A model generated the notes under the pieces. It did no database searches. It saw only the letters and a program-made list of their open reading frames with translations, and was not told where the DNA came from. Both the position numbers and the translations under genes were made by a program. From Amia ocellicauda (Eukaryota > Chordata > Actinopteri > Amiiformes > Amiidae), in assembly GCF_036373705.1 (NCBI RefSeq), contig NC_089863.1, forward strand, positions 21,567,619 through 21,631,618: a DNA stretch of 64,000 bases, written 5' to 3'. Positions 40,200 to 52,980 of this stretch are shown here, piece after piece. How positions within the stretch are numbered: position 1 is the stretch's first letter; every line of letters starts with the position of its first letter.

Positions 40200-40675
40200 A
40201 ACACATCCTGTCCTCTATGTCTCACCCTGTCCCCTACAACACATTATGTCCCCTATGTCTCACCCTGTCCCCAACAACACATCCTGTCCCCTATGTCTCA
40301 CCCTGTCCTCTATGTCTCACCCTGTCCCCTGCGTCACACCCTGTCCCCAACAACACATCCTGTCCCCTATGTCTCACCCTGTCCCCAACAACACATCCTG
40401 TCCCCTATGTTTCACCCTGTCCCCAACAACACATCCTGTCCCCTATGTCTTACCCTGTCCTCTATGTCTCACCCTGTCCCCTGCATCACACCCTGTCCCC
40501 AACAACACATCCTGTCCCCTATGTCTCACCCTGTCCTCTATGTCTCACCCTGTCCCCTGCATCACACCCTGTCCCCAACAACACATCCTGTCCCCTATGT
40601 CTCACCCTGTCCCCAACAACACATCCTGTCCCCTATGTCTCACCCTGTCCCCTACAACACACCCTGTTTATTTCT
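40200..40675. repeat. Minisatellite, ACCCTGTCCCCAACAACACA-type
   Basis: Units of about 37-40 bases built from CACCCTGTCCCC, AACAACACATCCTG and TCCCCTATGTCT recur more than ten times. Long open frames on the plus strand (three phases) come only from the repeat. It starts about 40 bases beyond the SETDB1 promoter-like DNA. Confidence 0.95.
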
Positions 40676-42285
40676 ACTTGACCATCAACTGTTGAGTGAG
40701 TTGTTTCAAATCCATATCTTTATCACTGATACTTAAGGTTTTGGAGGTAAATTATTCTAAGATGAATTCTGTGTTTTTGCTCAGTTTAAGGTTTCTTTCA
40801 TGAACGTAATTGGGCTTTGTGTTGTCAGTCATTGTATTGCTTTCAGGAGATTGTGTATCGAGATTAGATTTGTGCACAATTGCAATTCTGTTTTGTGCAT
40901 ATTATTACATACATCCACACTTGCCTGCTTGATTAATATACAACTGTAATATCCATGTTTGTTTAATTGTCTTGTTCACAGGGAGACTCGTTGGACTGGC
41001 GACCGTGTCAATAGGAAACTAAATTGCAGTTTTGAGGAACTTGTGGTTGAATTTACAAAACAAAAAGCACAAAAAGTAAAACTCTCACTTAATAGTTTCA
41101 AAACTAACCAGACTTTCCTGTTCTGTCTTATGTGTAACATGGTGAATTAAACCAGACATGTGTGACAATGTGTGGTATGTTTACAGGGTAAATGTACATG
41201 AAACGTAAGACAGTGCAGCTATTGGTTACTTTAGTCATGTGACACTCACTCACCACCAATCAAGTTTTCACATTAGAATCACGAGTTGTCTATTAATGTC
41301 CATTAGTTATTAAAGTGTTACTAACAAATATTAATGTAATTAATACAATTAATATTATTGATTTAATAAAATGTGACTCAATACAGTATTTTTCTTCATT
41401 GCTAATGATAATTTCCTTCATGTTAAATTCATGTTACACACACACACACAATCACACACATGATGACACACGATCTGTCACACAGACGATCACATACACA
41501 CATAGTTACACACATGATCACACACACACTCTGTCATACAGACGATCACCAGAATCAGGCCTGGCCCACAGAGTTGCCCTCCTGCACATTCGCACGTGCT
41601 CAGATTCAACAGATTTAAAGCAAGGGAAAAATCATTCAAAAAGAGGAAAATCATCATAATAAAAAATAAAAAGTGGTGAGATTGTTGGGGCTCCAGCAAG
41701 GTCCCCAGCCCTGGTCCTGCAGAGACACAGTCCAGTCCAGCTCAGCAGGGTCTTCAGTGAGAGAGACAGATAGTCAAACAGACACACGTATGTGCTGTAT
41801 CTTCCACACGCTCACTCCAAATCCACACATGAATTGACCATTAATTATTTAGGAATTAATTTATTCAAGTGTCAGTGCAGCTTCAGACTCCCGTCCTGTC
41901 CCGAGGTGTCCGGTGTTTTAGTGGATCGGCTGACCACTCTCCGCTCAGCGCAGCACTGAGAGTCCGCGGACCAGTCTCACTGTTCAGAGCTAACAAGGTC
42001 AATTAGCAGGATGTCCCGGGGGGAGAGAGCAATGGTGGGAGCTTTGAATTTTTTAAAATATGAAATCTATGAAATCCCGGAGTTGTTTTATGGAAGTGCA
42101 GGTTAACGTTGATTACAGCGCTCTCAGGAGTGGGGGTAAGCGTGAGGATAGGTAGATAAGTAGTCCAGTACTGTGCTGTGCCTGTGGTTTGAACAGAGAG
42201 GTGGAGAGAAGGACAGAGGACACTGCCAGGGTACGGGACAGGATTGTGACCGTCCTGTCCGGCAGTGTTGTTGTCGGTTGATCAT
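40676..42285. other. Intergenic DNA left of the cortexin-domain gene
   Basis: Mostly A/T-rich, with CACA and GATCACA repeats (41430-41550). A CCCTGGTCCTGCAGAGACAC repeat copy is at about 41709-41755. TTTATT at 41860-41865 gives an AATAAA on the minus strand, possibly the poly(A) signal of the 42.8 kb micropeptide gene. No exon supported. Confidence 0.5.
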
Positions 42286-42289
42286 TGAA

Positions 42290-42790
42290 TGGTGTGTTTC
42301 TGGAGGTTTCCTGGGGTATCAGTCAGGCATTTGGGATATGAGGGTATTGGGAAATGGGGATATTTGGGGTATTGGGATAATTGGGGGTATTTGGGGGAAC
42401 TGAGGTATGTGGAATATTGGGGGTCTTGGGGGTGTGGGGGTAATAGGGGTATGGGAGTATTGGAGCTTTAGGGGTATTGGGGCTCTGGGAGTATTCAGGG
42501 TACGGGGGTATTGGGGTTATTGGGGATGTGGGGTGTATTGAGGGTGTCAGGGGTATTGGGGGTGTGGGGTGTACTGGGGGTGTGGGGTATTGGGGTGTGG
42601 GAGGTAATGAGGCTCAGGGGGTATTGGAGTGTTGGGAGTATTGGTGCTCTGGGGTTATTGGAGTGTTGGGAGTATTGGGGCTCTGGGGTTATTGGAGTGT
42701 TGGAGTTATTGTGAGTATTGGAGGTGTGGGGTATTGGGGGTATTGAGGGTGTGGGCAGTATTGGGGCTCTGGGGGTATTGGGGTGTGGGG
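42290..42790. repeat. G-rich degenerate repeat (GGGGTATTGG type)
   Basis: About 500 bases of GGGGTATTGGAGTGTTGGGA-type units directly after the stop codon of the minus-strand micropeptide gene. On the transcribed strand it is C-rich and would form the 3' UTR. Many closely spaced G3-4 runs lie on the plus strand. Confidence 0.85.
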
Positions 42791-42970
42791 TCAGTTGTTG
42801 ATCTGCTCCTCCTGCCAGGTGGAGGTGGGGATGGCGCTGTACGGGTCCATCACCATCTGGGCACAGCGCACCACTGTCACCAGCAGGAAGAAGCACAGCA
42901 GCCCCAGGAAGGCCAGAGCGAAGCCCTTGTCCACATCCACGGCAAACTGGGGGGTGGGGGCTGCATCCAT
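42791..42970 (-). CDS. CTXND2: Cortexin-domain micropeptide (CTXND2-like)
   Basis: A single-exon CDS of 59 aa. The minus-strand acceptor CTGCAG (a long CT tract precedes it) is followed by TG and then ATG, so 5' UTR exon(s) lie upstream and were not found. A short polar N-terminus (MDAAPTPQFAVDVDKG) precedes one TM helix (about residues 17-36, ALAFLGLLCFFLLVTVVRC), then the cortexin signature RCAQMVMDPYSAIPTSTW and a short tail ending EEQINN. Cortexins are single-pass neuronal membrane proteins with conserved RC-x5-DPY-x2-(M/I)P-x-S-(S/T)W after the helix, and all of that is here. It is shorter than CTXN1-3 (about 80 aa), which points to the CTXND group. The 2-like label is inferred from size and locus. 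Function is unknown. Confidence 0.75.
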   Translation of the reverse strand: MDAAPTPQFAVDVDKGFALAFLGLLCFFLLVTVVRCAQMVMDPYSAIPTSTWQEEQINN

Positions 42971-42972
42971 CA

Positions 42973-42973
42973 C

Positions 42974-43012
<39 letters not shown>

Positions 43013-45180
43013 GGAGGGAGGTAGAGAGAGGGAGAGGGAGAGTTCAAACATAAACAGCATAGGCTTGAAAAAGTATGTGAACTCAGATTCTCAGTAACTG
43101 ATAGAACCGCCTTTAAGCACTGATAACTTCAAGAAAACATTTTGTGTATTTGCTGCTCAGACCTGCACAACGGTTACCCTGATATTCTCCTGTGGAATTT
43201 CCTGATACAATTTTGAATTCATTGTCCCCTCAATGATTGCAAGCCGTCCAGGCCCTGAGGCAGCAAAGCAGCCCCAAACCAGGATACTCCCTCTGCCATG
43301 CCCCTTCTGTTAGAACACTGTGCTCAATAAAGACACGTAAAAGTACACATCACACTGTTAATCTATTGTTATGACTTAGCTGAAGATCAGACTATATTTT
43401 AGGAGCCATTTATGCAGGCAATTCAAAAGGGTTCACAAACTTTTTCTTGCAACTGTACACACACACACTCAAATTCACACGCACACAGTCACACACACAC
43501 ACACACACACACTGTGCCCTGACACAGGCAGACAACAGTGTCTCCATCAAAGTGTTTCAGTGTGTCTGTCCCCAGCTCCTCCGTTCCAGGCTGTATGACC
43601 ACTGAGCTGCTCCCGTCTGCCCTGTTCTGGAGCCCGGTACCATCCATCAGCGCTGATGCCAAGAACGGTGTTGCATCTGTGTGTGTGTGTGTGTGTCAGT
43701 GTGCCCCTGCATGAGTGTCCACTCACCGCTCTCTCTCCGTGTCCGACTCAGTCTCCGTCCGCGATCCCAAACACCTGTTTTCCCGCTGGCATCCTGGAGA
43801 ATATTTCTGTCAGCTCCTCCTACCCCCACGAGTGACTTCTTAGCCCCCATCTCCCTCCCATCTCTTCTAGATGTCCAATATGATACAGTTCAGTACAGGA
43901 ATGCCCCCCCCCCACACACACACACAACTCACTCTCTCCCTCTCTCTCTCTCTCTCCCTCCCTCCCTCTCTCTCATTTTCATACACCCTCATGAATACTT
44001 CAGGACAGCCCTGGTGTTGGGTGTCAGCCTGGAGGGGGTTGCAATGTTCAGACCAATTCCCTCTCTCCCACCCAAAGCTTCCAGAAAAAAATACATTGAT
44101 GGACAATTAAATAAAGATATAAATATTTATATTTATATAAATGTATATATAAAGATAATCTGGAAGTCTGTGTGTATGTGTGGGTGTATTTCTGCATGTG
44201 TTTTTGTGCGTGTGTGCATGTCTGTGTGTGTAACTTGACCCAAAGCACAGACCTGCCACTGCTGTTATGTTGTGTGCTGTGTGCTGTGTTTTGCATTGTG
44301 TGTTGTGGGCTGTGTACTGTGTGTGTTCTGTGGTGTAAGCTGTGTGCTGTGTTTGTGTTGTGCTGTGTGTGTTTTGTGCTGTGTCCTGTGTGTGGTTGTT
44401 GTGAGCTGTGTGCTGTGTGTGTTATGCTTGTGTGAGTGTGTTGTGTGTGGGTGTTTTGTGAGCTGTGTGTGTTATGAGCTGTGTGTGTTGTGTGTGTGTG
44501 TGTGTGTGTGAGTGTGTTGTGTGTGGAAAGCTGATCTCAAGGAGGCGGAGGATGGGTAACTGGAAAACTGTCAATGTCAAGCTACACAAGAGTGCGACCC
44601 AGGGGAGTTGTCAATCGATCCCCAGTCCGGGGGCTCAGTGGGCCTGAACTACATACAGTGACAGTGTAAACAGAGCTCCTTGTCACGCCTCGCCACCCTG
44701 TCACTGAGCTACATGCCTGCGTTGTGTTCATTGCATTATAAGAAACATAAGAAAGTTTACAAACAAGAAGAGGCCATTCGACCCATCGTGCTCGTTTGAT
44801 TTCCATTAATAACTAAGTGATCCAAGAATCCTATCCAGTCTGCTTTTAAATGTTCCCAAATTGTCCTTCAGTCACCTCACTGGGGAGTTTGTTCAGATTG
44901 TGACGCCTCTGTGTGTGAAGAAGTGTCTCCTGTTTTCTGTCTCGAATGCCTTGAAGCCCAGTTTCCATTTGTGTCCAAGGGTCCCTGTGTCCCTGCTTAC
45001 ACTGTGTTTAATTTGATGTGATTGCATGCATGTGTTATTGTATTGCATTATGGTTGTGTGTATTTTATTTATGTATTTATTGAAATCTACAAGAACCCAA
45101 AAAGGTTGGCATTGAAAGTTCTGATGTGTCGTTTGTGCTGTTTGTTTGTTGTGCGAGGGCCTCTGTCTCCACTCTTATCT
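42973..45180. other. Intergenic DNA between the micropeptide gene and ARNT promoter
   Basis: No exon could be supported, though the micropeptide gene's 5' UTR exon should be here. The stretch contains GA repeats (42976-43040), a CA tract (43493-43512), GT-rich TGTGTGCTGTGT repeats (44265-44525) and an inverted LINE 3' fragment (44738-45000). Confidence 0.55.
44738..45000 (-). mobile_element. LINE 3' fragment, inverted relative to the 36.8 kb copy
   Basis: The reverse complement matches 36800-36957 and 37088-37130 and preserves the middle portion missing there (GGAAATCAAACGAGCACGAT). On the minus strand it reads like the tail of a non-LTR retrotransposon ORF and 3' UTR. Confidence 0.6.
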
Positions 45181-45239
45181 TTCAGCTAACGGACAAGCCG
45201 TGAAGCCGCAGAAAGCAGCATCCTTGTGTCGCAAAGGTG

Positions 45240-45797
45240 TTTCACAAGCGCACTTCCTGTGGAAAAATACCAAGAAGTCGGCGACGATGAATCACTCCGT
45301 CACACTGTCTCTTTAAAAACTTTCTTGGAATTATACATGACGTCAACAAAAGCGCTCCGCCCACCCGGATCAACCTACCTTGACTATGGAGGCGGGACTT
45401 AAAACCCCTCCCACTAACGCCCGCCCTCTCCCCCCAAACGACATCTCCAATTGGATGAAAGGGTTGTCCTTCAGAGCGGCAGTCGTCCTCCAATTGGTCG
45501 AGCTTGCCTTTCCATTCACGCATAGTTCAGCCGTCAAATCCCCAAACGCGCTAGTTCGGTTGACGCGTTGGCCTCTGCTCGGGATAGCCATCTTGGATTA
45601 AGGGGGGTTTTACTGACGCTATTAAAAAAAAAAAAAAAACTGAAAAAAGTTTTTTTTTTGGAGGGGGATTAATTAAACTAATTGAACTAGTGACCGGCAG
45701 CTCGAGTTTCCACCTGAAAGAGGTTAGGGTGAGCCGAGCGACACCGGGGCTACGGAGGGCGAGAGCGGCCTGTCTGTGTTGATGTGCGGGAGCAGGA
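45240..45797 (+). promoter_or_regulatory. ARNT: ARNT promoter and 5' UTR (inferred)
   Basis: CpG-rich DNA directly upstream of the ARNT ATG. It contains an ETS-type ACTTCCTGTGG (45252), CCAAT-type ATTGG sites (45451 and 45493), GGCGGGAC (45391) and a YY1-like GCCATCTT (45587-45594), often found near TATA-less starts. No TATA box. A poly-A/poly-T-rich stretch (45624-45660) follows the YY1 site. The start site is not fixed. Confidence 0.55.
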
Positions 45798-48416
45798 ATG
45801 GACTCCTCAGCGTCGGGTAACACTGAATACGGATTATAATCAACACCCTGGAGAGAGAGAGAGAGAGAGGGAGAGGGGAAGGGTTTTTTAATGCGTGTTG
45901 TCTGTGTGTTTGTTTTGGTTAGGGAGTTGTCTAAGTAGGTAATAGCGCCACAGATATTCGTTTTCTGTAGTTGTTGTTTTTGTTGTCGTCAGTGGTTGTT
46001 TGCTGTTGTTGTTACTCTTGCTGTTGCTGCTGTCTGTGGTTGTTTGTTGCTATTGTTGGCAGTGGTTGTTGCTCTTGCTGTGTTGCTGCTGTCAGTGGTT
46101 TCTCTTGTTGTCAGAGGTTGTTGCTGTTGTTGTCAGAGGTTGTTGCTGTTGCTGTTGTCAGTGGTTGTTATTGTTGTTGTTGCTGTCTGGTTGTTGCTCT
46201 TTCTGTGTTGCAGCTGTCAGTGGTTTTTGTTGTTGTTGTTGCTCTTTCTGTGTTGCAGCTGTCAGTGGTTTTTGCAGTTGCTGTAGCTGCTGTCAGTGGT
46301 TGTTGCTGTTGCTGTTGTCAGTGGTTGTTATTGTTGTTGTTGCTGTCTGGTTGTTGCTCTTTCTGTGTTGCAGCTGTCAGTGGTTTTTGTTGTTGTTGTT
46401 GCTCTTTCTGTGTTGCAGCTGTCAGTGGTTTTTGCAGTTGCTGTAGCTGCTGTCAGTGGTTGTTGCTGCTGTCAGTGGTTGTTGTTGTTGTTGTCAGAGG
46501 TTGTTGCTGTTGCTGCTGTCAATGGTTGTTGTCAGTGGTTGTTATTGTTGTTGTTGCTGTCTGGTTGTTGCTCTTTCTGTGTTGCAGCTGTCAGTGGTTT
46601 TTGTTGTTGTTGTTGTTGTTGTTGCTGTCTGGTTGTTGCTCTTTCTGTGTTGCTGCTGTCAGTGGTTTGTGTGGGGGTGACCGTGCTAGTCCCGGTTTCA
46701 GACGCCTTTTGGGGACCAGTTTTTTGCACTGCAGTGTGATACAACACTACAGTATATTGCACTGCACTGTGTTGTACAACACTACAATATATTACACTAC
46801 ACAGTACACTGTACTGTAATGTAGTATACTGTAGTACAGTACATTGTATTGTGCTATAATACACTAGACTGTATTATTATGTGCTCCTCCTGTACTGAGC
46901 TGTACTGTACTACACTGTAACGTCACAACTACAGCTCCGGTCCTACAGCTGCGACTAACTCGGAGCCGCCATTACTTGGGGAATGTGTGGGTTTGTGATA
47001 TTCTGTCTGTGTATTATAATCCAGTATTTGACTGTACTGTATGTGGGCGTCAGTCTGTATAACCTCTCTCTCTCTCTCTCTCTCTCTCGCTCTCAGACAT
47101 GGCTTCAGATGTTCCTGGGCTGGCCGTGGCTGTGGCCGGTGGTAACCAGGGCTTGGGGGGGGTGGCTGGGGGAGCCGTCGTCCAGAGAGGGGGCACTACC
47201 AAGAGGCGGGCTGTGTGAGTACTGCAGACAGCTGACTGCTGCCACGGAACCGGCGCAATGGACTGATTATCATTATTGTTACTCCTGTTGTTATTTAAGA
47301 AAGTCACAGTAGCAGTTATTTGTATATTGCTATAATTAACATGTGTTTTGCTATTGTTTTTGTTGTTGTTGTTGTTGTTATGATGTAGGGAGACAGGAAG
47401 AGAGGTGGATTGAGAGAGAGATGGGGGATGTGGAGGAGAGGAAGGGGGGGGTATGGAGAGAGAGATGGAGGATGTGGAGGAGAGGAAGAGGAGGGATGTG
47501 GAAGAGAGGAAGAGGGGGGTATGGAGAGAGGAGGGATGTGGAGGAGAAGAAGAGGGGGGTATGGAGAGGGGGTAATGTGGAGGGGAGGAAGAGAGGGGTA
47601 TGGAGAGAGATGGGTATGGAGGACAGGAAGTGGAGGGTATGGAGAGAGATGGAGGATGTGGAGGAGAGGAAGAGAGGGATATGGAGAGAGAGGGGGGGAT
47701 ATGGAGGGGAGGAAGAGAGAGGGATGTGGAGGAGAGAGAGAGAGGTATAAGACAGACAGGGAAAGAGATGGAGAGGGGGATGAGGAGAGGAGATGGGTGG
47801 ACCGATGGATATGTAGAGGAGGATGGGACAGAGAAGTGGAATGAGGGATGAGCCCAGGGAGAGGGGATGAGGAGGGAGGAGAACTGTGCCTGGGTCAGTG
47901 TGTTATGGTCAGTGTGCTGAGGTCAGTCTCACTCTCTCTCTACAGACCAGACTTCGACGATGATGAGGACAGCAACGGCAAACTGTTCAGGTGAGCTACT
48001 TTTTATTAATATATTTATTATTATGGTTATTAGATGTATTATTATTATCATCACAGAATTATTTAGTTATTTGCAGTCATTTCACAGTGTTCCAGTGTAG
48101 TTGCAAGTCTCCGCCTGCTAGGTGGCAGTGTGACTCAGAGCAGAGTGTCTGACTGTGTTCTGCTCATAGTTTCGCCTGCAGAGATAGAGGATCTTTGGTG
48201 TAACTGTCACAGCATTCCTGGGGAAGCGCATTAATCGAGTTTATCTGGATAGTGCAGTACCAGCCCTGGCCACATGGCGGCAATGTAGCAGTGTGTTATC
48301 AACTGTGTGTTGTTAGTTTTATACACTGTTAGCAGGTTTGCCTTTCTGCTCACCAGATATTTATGAATTCTTGGAATGTAAAACAAATTGAAGAAATAAC
48401 CTTCTCCTCCCTCTCT

Positions 48417-48448
<32 letters not shown>

Positions 48449-50823
48449 CTGCAGGTGTGATGATGACCAGGGAGGGTCTAATGATAAGGAGCGGTTTGCC
48501 AGGTAGGGGAGAGGTACAGGTACAGGTACAGGTGGAGAGAGAGAGAGACGCTACACTGCAGTGCGCACTGTTGTTTGTGATCGCTGTTTTGCTGTAGTGC
48601 AGTGTACTGGCACTCCTCTCTATGTCTTCCTGTTCCTGTTAATCTCTTTCATGGTTTTAAATCGCTCTGTATGGTCTTTTTAAGCCCCTGTGTTTAAAAA
48701 GAAAGAGGCATCCCTGACAGAGTAAAGCCTGCTGTTGCTTTTTGTCATTTTTCAGTCAGTGTGTCAGGGTGTCAATCAGTCAGTCGTTGTCAGTCGTGGT
48801 GTCAGTCAGTCAGTCATTGTCAGTCATTGTGTCAGTTAGTGTGTCATTGTATCTGTCAGTCAGTTAGGCGTTGTGTCAGTCACGGTGTGTCAGTCAGTCA
48901 CGGTGTGTTAGTGCTGTGCTGTGCTATTTGTGTGTGTCTCCACAGGTCCCAGCCTGACTGTACAGATAGCAGGTTACACAACAGGTGTGTATTGTGATAA
49001 ATATCTTTCTCTCTCTTTCCCCTGCCTCTGCCCCCTCCCCCTCTCTCCCGGGCGGCCAGGGAGAACCACAGCGAGATTGAGCGGCGCCGGCGCAACAAGA
49101 TGACCGCGTACATCACCGAGCTGTCAGACATGGTGCCCACCTGCAGCGCTCTGGCCCGCAAGCCCGACAAGCTGACCATCCTACGCATGGCCGTGTCCCA
49201 CATGAAGAGCCTTCGCGGCACTGGCAACACCAGCCCTGATGGTGCCTACAAGCCAGCCTTTCTCACGGACCAGGTGAGAGAGGGAGGGGGAGGGGGAGGG
49301 AGGGACAGGGGGAGGGGGAGAGGGAGAGGGAGGGAGGGGGAGAGGGAGGGAGGGAGAGGGGCAAATAGTAAGGGAGGTAGGTGCGATGCAGTTTGAGTGA
49401 AGAGGAGGGAGATGGGAGCCACAGAGACGCACAGGAGAGACTCAGCGCCCTCCCTGCCTCTCTGCAGGAGCTGAAGCACCTGATCCTGGAGGCGGCTGAC
49501 GGGTTCCTGTTCGTGGCGTCCTGCGAGGCGGGACGCGTGCTGTACGTGTCGGACTCGGTGACGCCGGTGCTCAACCAGCCGCAGGCCGACTGGCTGGGCA
49601 GCTCGCTGTTCGACCAGGTCCACCCCGACGATGTCGACAAGCTCCGCGAGCAGCTGTCCACCGCCGAGAGCACCGCCACGGGTAACTGGCCGGGCCTGCG
49701 CCGACACGCCTCTGAGCAGACATGCTGACACACTGCAATAAATACTAATCTATCTCACTCTCTTCCCCCCTCTCTGTCCCCCCCCCTCGCTCTTCCCTCT
49801 CCCTCTCCCTCTCCCTCTCCCTCTCTCGCTCTCCTTCTCTCCCTCCCTGCCTTCTTCTCTCTCTCTCCCTCCCTCAGGCCGTATCCTGGATCTGAAGACA
49901 GGCACAGTGAAGAAAGAGGGGCAGCAGGCGTCCGTGCGGATGTGCATGGGCTCCCGGCGCTCCTTCATCTGCAGGATGAGGTACCACAGATACCCCCCCA
50001 CACCCCACGTACCCCACGTACCCCACGTACCCCACGTACCCCACAGTAATCCCCCCCACTGCAACTGAAACACTGCTCATACCCCCTCCTACCGCCCTGA
50101 TACCGCACTGCGCCCCAGTCCCCTCTAACTACCCCTTTCCTGCAGGTGTAACATGAGCCCAGTGGAGCCGGTGACCATGAACCGGCTAAGCTACCTGCGC
50201 AACAGGAACCGGTCAGTACCACACCCCGACACGGACGCCCCGACACTGACCCCTGGACATCTGACACGCTGTCTAACACACTCTCTCCCTGCAGGAACGG
50301 TCTGGGCCCGGTGAAGGACGGTGAGCCCCAGTACGTGGTAGTGCACTGCACAGGGTACATCAAGTCCTGGCCCCCCGCAGGTACCGCCCCGGCCACACAC
50401 GTTATGCTTCACAGCACGGCACACTGCAACACAAGACTAACACAGTCCCTCTCTCTCAGGAGTGTCGATGCCGGAGGAGGAGGCCGACAGCAGCCAGGGG
50501 AACAGATTCTGCTTGGTGGCCATCGGCAGACTGCAGGTACTGTCCCCCTGTCCGACACTTCAGTGTGTCTGTGTGTTTTGTGTGTGTGTTGTGTGTGGTA
50601 ATTTGTATGTCTGTGTGTTGATGTTGTGTGTAAATGTGATATTGTAATGTGATGCTGTGCTAAGAAATGTAATATTAATAAACAATATTGTGTGTGTGTG
50701 TGTATTTAATGTGGTTTGTGTGTTAATGTATGTTTAATGTTGTTGTTGTTTGTGTGTATGTTGATGTTGGGTATGTTAATGTTGTGTGGGCGTGCATGTG
50801 TGTGTGTGTTATTTTGTGGGCGT

Positions 50824-50862
<39 letters not shown>

Positions 50863-52905
50863 CATGCGTGTGCGCTCAGGTGTCCAGCTGTCCCAGTAAC
50901 ACAGACATGAACAACATCTGCATCCCAGTGGAGTTCATCTCCAGACACAACAGCCAGGGCATCTTCACCTTCGTGGACCATCGCTGCACCAACACTGTGG
51001 GCTACCAGCCACAGGTCAGACGGGAGAGAGGGAGGGAGTGCCGAAGGAAGGAGAGGGGAAGAGGGAAAGTGAGGGGGAGGGGGGGAGTATTGGGAAAGGG
51101 GGAGGGCGAGGGATACAGGGAAAGGGGAGAGAGAGGAAGGGAGGAGAGGGGGGGAAGGGGGGAGGAAGGGAGGAGAGGGGGGGAAGGGGGAAGGAAGCAA
51201 TGAAGGAGAGGGGAATAGGGAAATTGGGGAGAGGGGGAAGAATTATAGGGAAAGGAGGGAGAGGGAGAGGGGAGGGAGAGAGGAAAAGGGAAAGTGGGGA
51301 GGGGGGTACAGGGAAAGGAGAGAGGAGATGGGGAGGGATGCAGGGGGAGGGGAGAGGAAGGGAGGAGAGGGATGCAGGGGAAGGGAAGAGAGGAAGACAG
51401 GAGGGAGAGGGGGAGGGATGCAGGGGGAGGGGAGAGAGGATGGCAGGAGGGAGAGGGGGTTTGCCTGGGGGAGGGGAGAGAGAGGAAGGGATGCAGGGGA
51501 GAGGGAGGAAGGACAAAGGAAGAGGAGGAGGAGGCAGGGGAGAGGGTGCTGTGCAGTGCTTTTCTCTCTCCTCTCCCTCCCTCTCTAATGCTCTGCTGCT
51601 TGCTCTAGCCTCGTAACATCTCTTACCATTCTAATCCCCTCGCCTCAGCTTCATCTGCATCACAACATGTGGGCGCAGCTCTGTAAGGGAGTGGGCAGAG
51701 CTCTGGGAGAGAGGGGTCCGGGTTCTGTGATGCGGTGGGCGGGGCTTTCGTTGTTTTCCTCCTGGTTGTTTTTTAGTTTTCTTTTCGGTCATTGGGTGGA
51801 TAACAATATTTAGGCTGATGCACCGGGTGAGACTGGGGTGGGGCACTGCTGCCATGAGAGTGTGGTGTTTAAGTGTAGGGGCGACTCAGCGTTCAACTAT
51901 ACACCCTAGGGCAGCATGGGGGCAGTTTGAGGATCTGCGTGCGGTGTGGGAAGCAGGATTATTAAAAGGCAGTCTCTCTCGCAGGAGTTGCTGGGGAAGG
52001 ATATTCTGGAATTTGCTCATCCGGAGGACCAGGGCCTGCTGAGAGACAGCTTCCAACAGGTCAGTGTGTCAGAGGGTCAGTGTGTATGTCCCCTCCCTCT
52101 CCACTCAATCCAGAAAGCTTTATTGCCCTGACTGGGTGATAGTGTTGCAGCGGCAGCAACAGACAGGCCCAGTGCTCAGGACCAGGGTGATGGGAACGAC
52201 ACACACAGTCATGACACTCCTCTCTCTCTCCCTCCCTCCCGCAGGTAATCAAGTTGAAGGGGCAGGTTCTGTCCGTGATGTTCCGGTTCCGGTCCAAGGC
52301 CCGGGAATGGGTGTGGCTGCGGACCAGCTCCTTCACTTTCCAGAACCCCTTCTCGGAGGAGATCGAATACATCATCTGCACCAACGCCAACGTCAAGTGG
52401 GTGCCCCGCCTGCGCAACCTGTGACCCCTGTGTGATGATTGTGTGACTTGTGGGTCTCTAACAAACTGACTGAGTGACTGATACTCTGACACACTGACTG
52501 ATACTCTGACACACTGACTGACTGAACTGACTGACTAAGTAATTCAATCTGTGTCAATGTTTGTGTGATTATTTGTCATTGAGTGTGTGTGTGTGTGTGT
52601 GACCTTGTGTTCTGACCACGGTTTTTCCCAACCTCCCCAACCTGCCCCCACCCCCCTTTGTGGCAGTAGGGCTCCAAGCCAGGACTCCCATACCTCTCTG
52701 CCCTCCCCTGGCCTCCAAGTGCCCCCCGCCCTGGGGCAAAGCCCACACAACTGCCCCCACGAGCTCAGCCCGGGGCAGGTGACTCCCAGGTGAGTGGGGT
52801 GAGATGCCCCACCCCAGCTTTGCCTGAACTGCCCTCCATAGGCCCCTCCCTTTCTCTTGCTCTCTCTGTGGGTGTGGGTGTGCCCTGGTCAGTGGTGATG
52901 GTTGG

Positions 52906-52980
<75 letters not shown>

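Noticed and set aside
40167-40736. Three overlapping plus-strand frames reading NNTSCPLCLTLSP-type repeats
   Set aside because: The repeat unit has no stop in any of three phases. It is a minisatellite, not a protein.
45971-46819. A 282-aa Cys/Leu/Val-rich frame that could look like a keratin-associated or membrane protein
   Set aside because: It is a translation of the GTT/GCT repeat in ARNT intron 1, and all frames give similar low-complexity products.
51030-51616. A 192-aa Gly/Arg/Glu-rich frame (RGG-like)
   Set aside because: It arises from the polypurine tract in ARNT intron 12.
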